A stretch of 64,000 nucleotides of DNA, taken from contig JAUCBJ010008216.1 of assembly GCA_032718475.1 (NCBI GenBank), positions 1-64,000 on the forward strand, in the 5' to 3' direction. The stretch is from Nemertoderma westbladi (taxonomy: Eukaryota; Xenacoelomorpha; Nemertodermatida; Nemertodermatidae). Numbering within the stretch: the first letter of the stretch is position 1; each line of letters starts with the position of its first letter. The position numbers were made by a program, and so were the translations under genes. The notes below the pieces were generated by a model that saw only the letters and a list, made by a program, of their open reading frames with translations, ran no database searches and was not told where the DNA came from. Shown one piece after another: positions 1-9,243 of the stretch.

Positions 1-586
1 GTTCGGGTTCTCATCTGCGAGTTCGGGTTCTCATCACGAGTTTGGGTTCTCATCTACGAGTTCGGGTTCGCTTCTACGAGTTCGGGGTCTCATCTACGAG
101 CTCGGGTTCTCATCTACGAGTTCGGGTTCTCATCTACGAGTTCGGGTTCGCATCAACGAGTTCGGGTCTCATCTACGACAGTACGAGGTCGGATTCTCAT
201 CTACGAGTTCGTGTTCTCATCTACGAGTTCGGGTTCTCATCTGCGAGTTCGGGTTCTCATCACGAGTTTGGGTTCTCATCTACGAGTTCGGGTTCGCTTC
301 TACGAGTTCGGGGTCTCATCTACGAGCTCGGGTTCTCATCTACGAGTTCGGGTTCTCATCTACGAGTTCGGGTTCTCATCTACGAGTTCGGGTTCTCATC
401 TGCGAGTTCGGGTTCTCATCACGAGTTTGGGTTCTCATCTACGAGTTCGGGTTCGCTTCTACGAGTTCGGGGTCTCATCTACGAGCTCGGGTTCTCATCT
501 ACGAGTTCGGGTTCTCATCTACGAGTTCGTGTTCTCATCTACGAGTTCGTGTTCTCATCTACGAGTTCGGGTTCTCATTTACGAGT
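1..586. repeat. 20-bp minisatellite array
   Basis: Tandem copies of a 20-bp unit (gttcgggttctcatctacga) with point variants and occasional shortened units. There is a second level of order: a block that starts with the variant ctgcgag begins at about 15, 241 and 400, so groups of several units were copied together. The array is cut by the left window edge. Open frames through it are a by-product of a stop-free unit and are not genes. Positions 587-811 are AT-rich and hold nothing I recognise. Confidence 0.95.
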
Positions 587-811
587 TATTCGGTTTTTCG
601 CCATATGATTATTAGACTTTGGTATACAGTTTTATATTTTTTATTCTTTTTATTCATTTTTAACCTTCTTTTTAGTCTTTCATTATTTATTTGATCATCG
701 ATTTATTTGAACATTTTTCTGTATTGGGTTATATTTTGACGTAATTATTGGAGTATTGTTAAATCGTCTATTAGAGTCATATTGTGTGTTGTGCTTGTCC
801 ATTGTGCCCTT

Positions 812-3376
812 ATGTATTTGAAGTTGAATAGGTTGGTTGTCCTCCTTGGGTGTTATTTTTCAGTGGTTGGGTTGGTTGGGATGGCTGCCGGTGGATCGAA
901 CCCTTTTCCCACTGACTTCGTGGCTGCGCTACGTGGGAAGGGGGAGTGGAGAACGTTCCTCAGGTATAGAGATGTGGTTCTCAAAGCGGGGAACCTTGCC
1001 ACTGACACGGTTTTCTTAACCCGTTGTAGTGATTCTGGTGTGGTGCCACGGTTTCTGGCATTCAAGGTACCTCCATCTCGTCCATTTGCAGAACCTGATG
1101 CTATTCGGGCCTTTCAGCTGCGGTTGCTAAACACAACCATAGCTAGGAGGGTGAATGAGCTGAAGGCTGCAGAGGGTCGTGTGGAGAGTACCAAGCATCA
1201 CCTTGCCACTCGACTGGGAGACTCTCAGCTGATTGAGGATGCCGTCCACCAGGCTAACACCTGGTGTAACGGTAAACTCGAGCGGCGGAGGGCCGACCAG
1301 GACGAGAAGTTTAGGTGGTGGGCCGGAAGCCAAGGGACACCCTTACTTAATGTCCACGGCACAGTCCGGTGCGAGGATGGTATTGTTCTGCCTGAGACGG
1401 TTGAGTCGGTGCTCAGACTTGGGGCCAAGAACCCGGTCAAAACCAAGTTTGACACCGCACTCTTCTACTCTCAGGTAGATTATTTCACCCGCGCCACTGA
1501 TGCTGACAAAGTAAGTGTGTCACACCACTCCCAGAATTACGCCAGGTTAATGCGCTTACAGCGGCAGTCAGATGCTGTCGCTACAACCGCGCGTTACTTG
1601 AAGCAACAGGGCCTGATTGCTGTGCCTTTTGACAAGGGGAACGGCTATTGTGTTATGAGGAAGGAGTCGTATCTGACCAGGGCTGATACTCTCATCGCCG
1701 ACCCCGCCAAGTTTGGTCCCCCTCCAGGCCGCCCGGGTGCTGTGAAGATCGATATTTACCGTCGTAGGGCCGAGGTTATACGGGACGAGGTCACCAGTAT
1801 TGTGGGTAAGGAGAGTAAGGAACTCCTAGCCAAGTTACTACCGCGCAAGGATACTACTCCCCCGAGGCTGTATGGCCTCGCTAAGGTCCACAAGGCTGGT
1901 GTCCCCCTCCGCCCGATAACTTCAATGCCCGGCAGCATCTACCACCCTGTCGCTGAGTACCTCAGGGACATGTTGCAGGTGCTGCCAGAGGGTAGGATTG
2001 GTACTAACAGCGCCGGGGCTGCCGATCGTCTCGCCGAGCTGGAGGTAGAACCCACGGACCGCCTCTACTCCCTGGACGTAGTGAGTTTATTCACTAATGT
2101 TCCACTCAAGGAGGCGGTGCAGCTTGCTGCTGATCTACTGTACGAGCAACATCCTGACCAGCCTATCAACAAGGACCAATTTATTCGTCTTATGTTGGTT
2201 GCTACACAGGATGTTGTATTCCTGGATCACCGTGGTAACTACCGTTGTCAGAGGGATGGTGTCGCCATGGGCTCCCCTTTGGGTCCCATACTCGCCAACA
2301 TCTTTCTGTCACAGTTCGATGAGCAGATCGCGGCGGGTACCAAGCTTAGCGATAGGTACGTTGATGACGTGTTTAGCGTTGGTAGTAATGACCCCACTGA
2401 GAAGCTGAGAGAGGTCAATGCCCTCCACCCCAATCTTAAGTTTACACTTGAGTTGGAGGAACAGGGCCGCTTGCCTTTCCTTGATTTGGTTGTGTCCCGT
2501 ACTGACCACGCGCTTGCGACGGCGTGGTACCGCAAGCCTACAGATACCGGGCTTGTTCTTAATGCTACTGCGTGTGCCCCTGAGGCATACAAACGGGGGG
2601 TAGTTCGTGGAATGTTTCATCGCATTTTCAACGTCAGTAAGGGCGGGGATGGCTCCCAGCTCCTTTCTGCAATTGGCGAAGCTAACACCATTCTTAGCAA
2701 TAACCAATATACGAATGCGATGATTCAACGCGAGCTTACCGCCGTCCGTGCCGCTAGGGGGCGTCTTGGCAATTGTAGTGAGAGCGAGGTGACTGCGGTT
2801 GCACCCACTGAGGTCATTGACCTGGTGGATCCAGCACCCGTAGATAATCCCAGGCCTATCATCTGTAAGTTTGAGTACCGCGGTCGGGCTACCGAACTTT
2901 TCGTTCGTAGGCTACGTGGTCTAGTACCGAGATCTTGCGCACGGCCAGTGCGGTTTGTTTACACAACTGCCAAACTGCGCCAATCACTGCCATCATTGAA
3001 ACATCCGGTTCCCGATATTCTGGCTTCTAACGTCGTGTATTCATTTGCTTGTCCCTCTTGTAAGGGGGAATATGTTGGACATACCATCCAACACTTATTT
3101 GAACGCGTTAGACAGCATCAAGACGGGTCGGCCAATGATGGTAGTGAACAAGGCAAGACAGTTCACAACCATATCATGACGCACCGCGGGGAGCCCAACA
3201 CACGTTGGTTGACTGACTGGCGAGAGTTGTTCAAACACTTCAAGGTTATTGCACGGCACCCTTTGCGTCCTGTCCTGCAAAAACTAGAAATGTTTTATAT
3301 ACGCACTCGCCAGCCAGCTATTAACAAGCAGAAACGTGATTGGCGCAAGTTTGAGGTGCTGCTTCCCAGTGGTTAG
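812..3376 (+). CDS. Penelope-like element polyprotein: reverse transcriptase plus GIY-YIG endonuclease
   Basis: Single uninterrupted ORF of a Penelope-like retroelement (PLE), which copies its RNA into DNA at a nicked target. Seen: GLAKVHK near residue 353, DVVSLFTNVP near 421 (a hallmark of the Penelope RT), GVAMGSPLGP near 483, the catalytic YVDD near 515 and FLDLVVSR near 555. These are followed by a C-terminal GIY-YIG nuclease (VVYSFACPSCKGEYVGHT near 740, then R and H residues, and E and N toward the end), which is the diagnostic fusion of endonuclease-bearing PLEs. The frame is open from 782. The first ATG is at 812, but the preceding 23 codons are hydrophobic and unlike the rest, so the ATG at 881 (MAAGGSNPF) is a good alternative start. 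No frameshift or stop was seen, so this copy may be recently active. Long terminal repeats (PLTRs) of the element were not delimited. Confidence 0.93.
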   Translation: MYLKLNRLVVLLGCYFSVVGLVGMAAGGSNPFPTDFVAALRGKGEWRTFLRYRDVVLKAGNLATDTVFLTRCSDSGVVPRFLAFKVPPSRPFAEPDAIRAFQLRLLNTTIARRVNELKAAEGRVESTKHHLATRLGDSQLIEDAVHQANTWCNGKLERRRADQDEKFRWWAGSQGTPLLNVHGTVRCEDGIVLPETVESVLRLGAKNPVKTKFDTALFYSQVDYFTRATDADKVSVSHHSQNYARLMRLQRQSDAVATTARYLKQQGLIAVPFDKGNGYCVMRKESYLTRADTLIADPAKFGPPPGRPGAVKIDIYRRRAEVIRDEVTSIVGKESKELLAKLLPRKDTTPPRLYGLAKVHKAGVPLRPITSMPGSIYHPVAEYLRDMLQVLPEGRIGTNSAGAADRLAELEVEPTDRLYSLDVVSLFTNVPLKEAVQLAADLLYEQHPDQPINKDQFIRLMLVATQDVVFLDHRGNYRCQRDGVAMGSPLGPILANIFLSQFDEQIAAGTKLSDRYVDDVFSVGSNDPTEKLREVNALHPNLKFTLELEEQGRLPFLDLVVSRTDHALATAWYRKPTDTGLVLNATACAPEAYKRGVVRGMFHRIFNVSKGGDGSQLLSAIGEANTILSNNQYTNAMIQRELTAVRAARGRLGNCSESEVTAVAPTEVIDLVDPAPVDNPRPIICKFEYRGRATELFVRRLRGLVPRSCARPVRFVYTTAKLRQSLPSLKHPVPDILASNVVYSFACPSCKGEYVGHTIQHLFERVRQHQDGSANDGSEQGKTVHNHIMTHRGEPNTRWLTDWRELFKHFKVIARHPLRPVLQKLEMFYIRTRQPAINKQKRDWRKFEVLLPSG

Positions 3377-3461
3377 ACGGATACACTTCTACCTTGTTTC
3401 ACTTTACCGTCCCGTCTCCCTTGGGAACTTCTATCTATTGTCTCCTTTCTAGCACTAGCTA

Positions 3462-3490
3462 CTTGAGAAAGCCCCCATTGGGGCGAAACC
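3462..3490 (+). ncRNA. Hammerhead-like ribozyme core remnant downstream of the Penelope ORF
   Basis: About 85 bp after the PLE stop codon there is a cttgagaa box, a stable hairpin (gccccc/ggggc with a short loop) and then cgaaac. This is the layout of a hammerhead ribozyme core (CUGANGA, stem II, GAAA), and PLEs are known to carry hammerhead motifs in their terminal repeats. The first box deviates from the consensus by an extra T, so the motif may be degenerate or a conserved PLE-specific variant. Catalytic activity is not claimed. The surrounding 3377-3689 holds no ORF. Confidence 0.4.
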
Positions 3491-3689
3491 TACTGATCAG
3501 CTGACAGCCGTCAGCTGATTACTGATTGCATGCAACGTCTAATGGTCAGTTGCTTTTTTATTTTAGTATTTGTATCGTACTGTACTGGCATACCTACCGG
3601 TAAGGTTTTTTACTTCAGCTTGACAATTAAAGAATAAAATAAATAACATATAATATTATATACACCGAAATAACATGATTCTGATTTCA

Positions 3690-4105
3690 ACGGAGCAGTC
3701 TCTCAATGGCATCCCTTATGCGATTTAATATAATTATATTGTATAGCTTTGCAGCATAGCAATAGAGATTAATGAGATTCCCCGAAAAGAACCATAGAGT
3801 GTTAGGTTGCCCTTCTTGGGAACTGGCACCAACTTATTTGTTTTAATTTCTTGTGGGACTCTTGTTGTACGGTACATGTCTACTATGATGGGATAGATGA
3901 GCTTTAAGCACTCAGGTATTTTAAAGACCTCAGTGGGAACACCATCTACTGCACTGGCACGATTGGTCTTAATGATGTTTGCAGCAGCCTTCATTTCTGC
4001 AAAGGAAATATCGCCAATGGGAATATCTGGGAGTACAGACTCAGACACTTTTACTTCTATAAAGTTATCAGGCAATACCCTGTCATTATTGAGGATTATT
4101 GAGGA
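3690..4105 (-). mobile_element. LINE family A fragment (RT fingers region)
   Basis: Minus-strand remnant of the RTE-like LINE that is full length at 33829-37295. It covers the stretch just before the RT palm (ASAVDGVPTEVFK-like motif, then VPKKGNLTLYGSFRGIS) and stops shortly after. The frame is open from 4075 to 3734 but the piece is truncated on both sides and lacks the catalytic motifs, so it is dead. Compared with the full copy it has small indels (for example at SLISIAMLQSYT, where the frame is lost). Confidence 0.88.
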
Positions 4106-4345
4106 GGATTGTTATTTACAATCCGTTTAGACTGAAACTTGGCAGGTATCTACTACGGTATAGGCTGTATCTTTACGGAGTCGCGGGGTCATCTACAGTT
4201 CCCCAGTCTACCTCTAGAGGGCGAAATGTCTGAAAGTTATCACCTTCTCCAACTTTATTATTTACAATTCGTTTAGTCTGAAACTTTCAGACATTTCGCC
4301 CTCTAGCGGTATACTGTGGACCTATATACGGCTCTGAGTATTACT
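4106..4345. repeat. Inverted-repeat fragment related to the long-TIR element
   Basis: Contains two copies, in opposite orientation, of a segment around cgccctctagcgg: 4211-4238 and 4282-4309 pair over 28 bp with few mismatches. The same segments (tctactacggcatagg, attatttacaatccg, the ctctag box) occur inside the arms of the element at 50667-55481, so this is a decayed or rearranged piece of that family. No coding potential. Confidence 0.6.
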
Positions 4346-4507
4346 TTGGGACGAGTTAGGCCGAGACCTTTCGAACGAGTTTTAGTAGTAAGCGAGATTT
4401 TAATGAGATGGGTTCGAGAGCATAGCTGATTACAGACAGACAGCAAGGCATTTGATTTTTATAGATTTCTACACACATACAGTATTCAAATATCATATGC
4501 ACGTGCA

Positions 4508-4545
4508 CTAGAAAGCTGTGGCCCAAAGGGCCACAGGCTTTCTAG
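4508..4545. repeat. Short hairpin (about 17-bp arms)
   Basis: ctagaaagctgtggccc is followed, after aaa, by its near-perfect complement gggccacaggctttctag. It sits in AT-rich DNA between two LINE A fragments. It may be a tiny MITE or a footprint. No function is assigned. The flanking AT-rich 4546-4650 holds nothing else. Confidence 0.5.
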
Positions 4546-4650
4546 TATATATAAAAATTTAAATTGAGTCACCTAGATAATTATTAAGTTGTCACCTTTT
4601 GAATTCTTAAAATATTAATATATATAATATTAATGTATATATTATATATA

Positions 4651-5757
4651 CAGAAGTGTTATGGGGCGTCCTCCAGGGAGACACGCTTGCACCATTCTTG
4701 CTCATAATTGTGGTTGACTATGTTCTACGCATGTCCTTAGATCATCATAATGATGATGGGGTGATGGTAACTCCACCTACTGGCTCCAGAAATCGAGGAA
4801 ATCCTGCCAAGTACCTAACTGATCTAGACTTTGCTGATGACTTAGGAGTACTCTCAGAATCACTAGAGGGAGCCCAACGGCTTCTCAGCTCATTAGAACA
4901 GGCTGCTTCTAGTGTTGGTCTTTTTCTTAACTCCAAAAGACCAAAATTTTGACAGTTAACTTTGAAAGTCCTCAGCAAGTCTCTGACCGAATGAGCATAA
5001 GCTCAAAGAATGGTATGCTTGAGCATGAGGACGACTTCTGTTACCTGGGATCACTGATTCGGAACTCAGCTGAGGACCTTCGAATACGTAGGGGAAAGTC
5101 ATGGGCAGCCTTGAATAGGCTTTTCAGGATTTGGAAGTCACAGAGAATTAATTGGAAACTTAAGGTTCGCTTATTTAGAGCAGCAGTAGTTCCAATACTC
5201 CTCAATGGGAGTCGATGCTGGGCTCCAACTGCTGTGGACACCAAATCTCTGGATGGCACATTCACAAGAATGCTACGCCGGGTTCATTGTGTCAAGTACA
5301 ATGCACACACCTCCAACCAGACACTATATAACATTGGAGGTGTCTCATTGGTTCCCCCAAGCTTGACACTAGAACAAAATCGCCTCTTCTTTGCAGGACA
5401 TTGCTTTCGCCGTGAGGACCAGCCAGTGCATAATCTTGTGCTTTGGCAGCCTCATGGAGTGAATAAGCATGGTGGACAGCCATGACTTTCTTGAGACGCA
5501 TCTTAAAGGACACTGACCTTGAAGATGCGGATGATCTAGCTAATGTCGTAGTGATAGCTCCCTATCACTACGACATTAGCTAGATCATCCGCATCTTCAA
5601 GGTCAGTGTCCTTTAAGATGCGTCTCAAGAAAGTCATGGCTGTCCACCATGCTTATTCACTCCATGTGGCGGCACAATTTTGTCGAAAAGCAAGCACAGC
5701 TTTCTTAAAAATGCAGCTGCAATGCAGCATGCCGATCCTAGTAGTAGTAGTGGTGGA
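4651..5757 (+). mobile_element. LINE family A, 5'-truncated copy with internal palindromic inversion
   Basis: Starts inside the RT palm (VLWGVLQGDTLAPF), continues through the catalytic FADD box (LTDLDFADDLG) and the C-terminal region (FCYLGS, then a GSRCWAPT-like motif), and ends with the family's 3' signature gcatgccgatcc plus a (tag)n tail. There are frameshifts near 4945 and 5484, so it is a pseudogene. Near the 3' end the sequence folds back on itself: 5453-5557 is repeated in inverse orientation at 5562-5666 (see separate entry), after which the normal 3' end resumes at the ggcggcacaattttgt stretch. Confidence 0.93.
5453..5666. repeat. Perfect palindrome, 105-bp arms, 4-base loop, inside a LINE copy
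   Basis: The LINE A 3' region 5453-5557 is followed by four bases (ctcc) and then by its exact reverse complement 5562-5666. No mismatch was found on reading both arms. The arm sequence is ordinary LINE A coding sequence (the GGQP to DAD region), so the structure arose during or after copying of that element, not from an independent palindromic element. Confidence 0.95.
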
Positions 5758-7732
5758 TAGACGGGATAGTTTCATCGTATAAAAGTTTAATATCCCCCTA
5801 ATTTCCGCCAGTGACTCCAGCATCTTATTCCATTGATCATCACTAGAGGAGGGGGCCATTACTCTGATATATAAGGTTTCCCAGTCTGGTCAATTAAATT
5901 GTTAGTGTAGAGTACTGGAGTAAAGTCTGAATGTAGGTACTAAGTTGCAGAAGGCGTTAGTACATAGGCATGATAGATGGTTCAGAATTAAACAGTGGTT
6001 CAATAAATGTGAATTGAAATATTGTAATATATTGTATGCGTATGGGGGGGGGGGGGGGGGGTTCCACGAATTGGGGGTAACAGCACCGGATGGTAACTTG
6101 ATGGGGTGGGTACATATATATGCTTAAGGCATATTTAGTATATGATAATTAAAACATGTTTTTTAGGAGTGGTAGCCAAGCTAGTGTTGGGAAAAATCTG
6201 GATGTAGGTAAAAATCAGCTGTTTGCGACGGTTGCTGTGTGTGATGGACGACAAGTCGCAGTTCGAAATGTCGAGAAGGAATTCTTTACACTGTCCAAAC
6301 AAATTAGGAAAGAAGTTAAGCAAGTCAGGTTAGTGGAAGGTACAAAATGATATGTATAAACCACTTTATTAATTGGGAGTCTCACACTAATACGTGATTA
6401 GTATAGTATATATAGTTGCTAATTTTTGTCAACATTTGAACAACACCCTACCTACCCCCACTAGTAAGTTATTTTGTGTTAGAATCTTCAAAAACATTGG
6501 TACTGTTTCCATAGCAATATAATGAAATTCTATATTTCAAGTTAGTTCTTTCAAGAGTTATTTCAAAAGTTATTTCAAGAATAAAATGATAGAATGATTA
6601 ACAAAACAATACTAATTCAATAATTTTTCATCGAAATCCTCCTCTGAATTTATATATTTTTTCTTCAAAGACATCTTGTAAAATTATTTGGCATCCAGAG
6701 GGACATACTTTTGGAGATTCTTTATGTCAGTGTATTTACCTTTCGTAATCGCTTTTCCATCTGGCCATAATTTTGGAAGCAAGACTGTTCGCGCTTTCAG
6801 ACCTTTAGCAGTTTAACCTGCCAAATTGGGATGTCTTTTAGATAATAGATAGTCTTTAGCCTATAAGTATTTGATACACTACATTAGCCGAAGCCAGTCT
6901 ATGCGCGATCATTCACCCGCTGGATATACCCGGGAGACTGGATTCGGAAGCCTAACCGTATTGCGGGGTAGGCCTACTGTATTATTCGACTGATCGTTAT
7001 ATATATAATCTCTGACAAATATTATTCACTTTCGGGAAATATTAACAGTTCCTTTAGTACGTGGCGCTTTAAATATATAAACAGAGTTATGACTTAAACT
7101 AGACACAACGGGTGGCTATAGATTCACGTATATGGCGCATTCTTTAGGAGATGCTTTGTTATCAATCACAATCATACACAATACTGCACAATGCTGCACA
7201 CTAATCTGCCGACCTTCACTAATTTTAGTCACATATAAGGAGAACAACAGACAATACGTGTAGGGCCTATAAAATAGCATTAGATTCACTTCAAACCACT
7301 TAATGTAAGTCGCAATCGTTATATGTATCCGGTCTCTCTAACCTTTAGTATATCAAGAAGATTGGGGTGTCTGATTATTTATCAGTATTCCAAATATAAT
7401 ATTCCATCAACAAATATAATGAATAACCGACAGTAAAAGCAGTAAAATGTTAAGGTATAAATTGATATGATCGTTTTGGTTAGTATGATTAGTTAAGTGA
7501 GGATTGGTTAGGTAACAGATATACGTTCTATAATTAAGCCTACTAATGTTGGGCTAAAGACTGAAACACGGAGGTTCCAAAGCCGGTGTTCTAGGCTGTG
7601 GACAAAATCACATACTGACTCAACTCCACGAGTTTCTATATACAATCTCTAACACAGAGGCAAAAAACGCTCTGATTGGTCGACCGAACAAAGAAGGAAC
7701 AGAGAACAAAGAAAAGCTACACGTGTACAGCA
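5758..7732. other. Intergenic/undetermined sequence with a poly-G run
   Basis: No gene or recognisable transposon. A run of about 20 G lies at 6042-6061. Minus-strand codons at 5765-5859 are open but resemble nothing I know. The rest is AT-rich with many stops in all frames. Confidence 0.6.
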
Positions 7733-8300
7733 TCAGCTGTTAGCCGTCGTCATGGTAGCTACACTGTTTACAGAGGATTTGGCGCATTGCGTCATAGAAT
7801 TGCTAATTATGTCCGTTAAAAGTACACATACAGAAGAAATGGCTTTTATGTCCTCTAAAACACCAGTACAGTAAGGACACGGCCTTTTATGCCTGTTAAA
7901 CCAACTACAGAGTACTTTACGGGGAAAATAACCGGCCAATTCCGCAAAAGCCTTTACAAAGACATACTTAAAGAAATCGCTTGTCATAAAATGCTGTCCC
8001 CTAAGTGGTCGTTCATGTGAGACTTTAATACCATTCTTGATCATGAACAGTTCAGCTTTATTGAGCTATTATCATATTCATGATGGTCATCACATCCTCG
8101 TCTGTGTAAAGCATTTCAGGCCTTTTCATTATGCATTCCACATCGCCAAAATCAGTGTAATTTGGCAAAAGTGGAAACCGCAGTTTGATTGATTCGAGAG
8201 TATCAGAATTATGCAAATAATGCATCAATAAGTATATTAATTTTATACTCCTATTTTGGCCGCCGCAAGAATCGGCCCACATTATAAGGAATGTCACCTT
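7733..8300 (-). pseudogene. Transposon-type protein remnant with a D-S-C-G-G-Q-N motif (DUF7869-like)
   Basis: Two minus-strand open segments, 8297-8058 and 8044-7733, lie end to end with a stop and a frame change between them. The first opens with WADSCGGQNRS and later has DFGDVEC, a combination I associate with the C-terminal domain of a large family of transposon-derived animal proteins (DUF7869-type). The second continues with a KVSHERPLRGQHF stretch. The first segment is preceded on the minus strand by ctaag, a possible splice acceptor near 8300. An N-terminal counterpart of apparently the same family lies at 26240-26840 on the same strand. Domain assignment is from memory and moderate in confidence. 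The break makes this copy non-functional. Confidence 0.55.
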
Positions 8301-8379
8301 AGAATCAATATTGGTATCTAAATACTACTTCTAAATACACATGCACCCACCTCTTGAGATCCGCGACCAGCTTCCATCA

Positions 8380-8771
8380 GTAGTAGGTGTTTGCACGGCT
8401 CGGCGACAGTTGGACCACACTCATGACTCATCAATGAGGCATAGAACCCATTGTCGGGTGAAACCTCCCAATTAGGCTAATATTATACCCTAATTGATGG
8501 GTGTCATCAATTAATTATTACATTTAATCCCTAATAGGTGTCTTACGACTCCTAATTAGCGTTTAATAGATTAACCTATTTAATCAGACTGATTAGCACC
8601 CTAACAAACACGCAATGGGTCATGAGTGTTGTCCAACCATCGCCTAGAGGTCCAAATGGGTGTCATAAGTGACACATCTACCCATTTATTTATTGGTATT
8701 TATTTATTTGTATTTAATTTTAAATTAATTAATTGTATTACTTTTACTTTATTTAATTGTATTACACCTGC
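8380..8771 (+). mobile_element. Solo arm of the long-TIR element family
   Basis: Begins with gtagtaggtg and reproduces, with divergence, the outer 400 bp of the left arm of the element at 50667: the clustered ggtgtcat/atgacacc boxes, the aattaggctaat and taatcagactgattag blocks, and the AT-rich attaattgtattac end. The other arm and the internal ORF are absent. It abuts the 30-bp minisatellite. Confidence 0.82.
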
Positions 8772-8777
8772 TGGTAC

Positions 8778-8820
8778 TACCTGTCCGGGTGTCGATTATC
8801 CCGTCCCCTACCCGTCTACT
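8778..8820 (+). repeat. Leftmost piece of the 30-bp minisatellite
   Basis: One to two degenerate units (cctgtccgggtgtcgattat and following ctac/cgtcc) of the array that continues at 9111 after a LINE C insertion. Confidence 0.75.
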
Positions 8821-9110
8821 CGTCCCTACTTTACATCTTTATCGTTGAGTCAGACATTGTCACGCTCTCGGTAAAGTTGTACATGTACATAGTGTAATTA
8901 CGTTTTATATTGGTTTTAGGTTAGCGTAGTGTAATATTGTATTTGTAACCAAGAAACATAAAGGACCCCCTTGGAAATAAGCTGCAAAGCTTTAGGGGTA
9001 ATCCTATATGTTAAGTTGGACAATACCTTTATACTGGTACATTGTTTGGTGTATTTGTTATTGTTTTTACATAATGTATAAATAAATAATTCTAAAATCT
9101 AAATCTAAAA
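8821..9110 (+). mobile_element. LINE family C, 3'-end fragment inserted in the minisatellite
   Basis: Matches the 3' untranslated end of the minus-strand LINE C at 27340-27600 over about 250 bp (acattgtcacgctctcggta, then cataaaggacccccttgg, then gtattgttattgt-type tail). Ends in ctaaaatc repeats, the family's short tandem tail. ctac at both borders could be a short target duplication, but ctac also belongs to the satellite unit. 5'-truncated and non-coding. Confidence 0.85.
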
Positions 9111-9243
9111 TCTACCAGTCCGGGTGTCGATTATCCCGTCCCTACCAGTCCGGGTGTCGGTCATTCTGCCCCTACCAGTCCGGGTGTCGCTCATTCTGCC
9201 CCTACCAGTCCGGGTGTCGGTCATTCTGCCCCTACCAGTCCTA
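9111..9243 (+). repeat. 30-bp minisatellite, segment left of LINE B
   Basis: Four to five units of ctaccagtccgggtgtcggt plus tattccgtcc/cattctgccc. The same array resumes at 11078, so LINE B was inserted into it. Confidence 0.93.
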
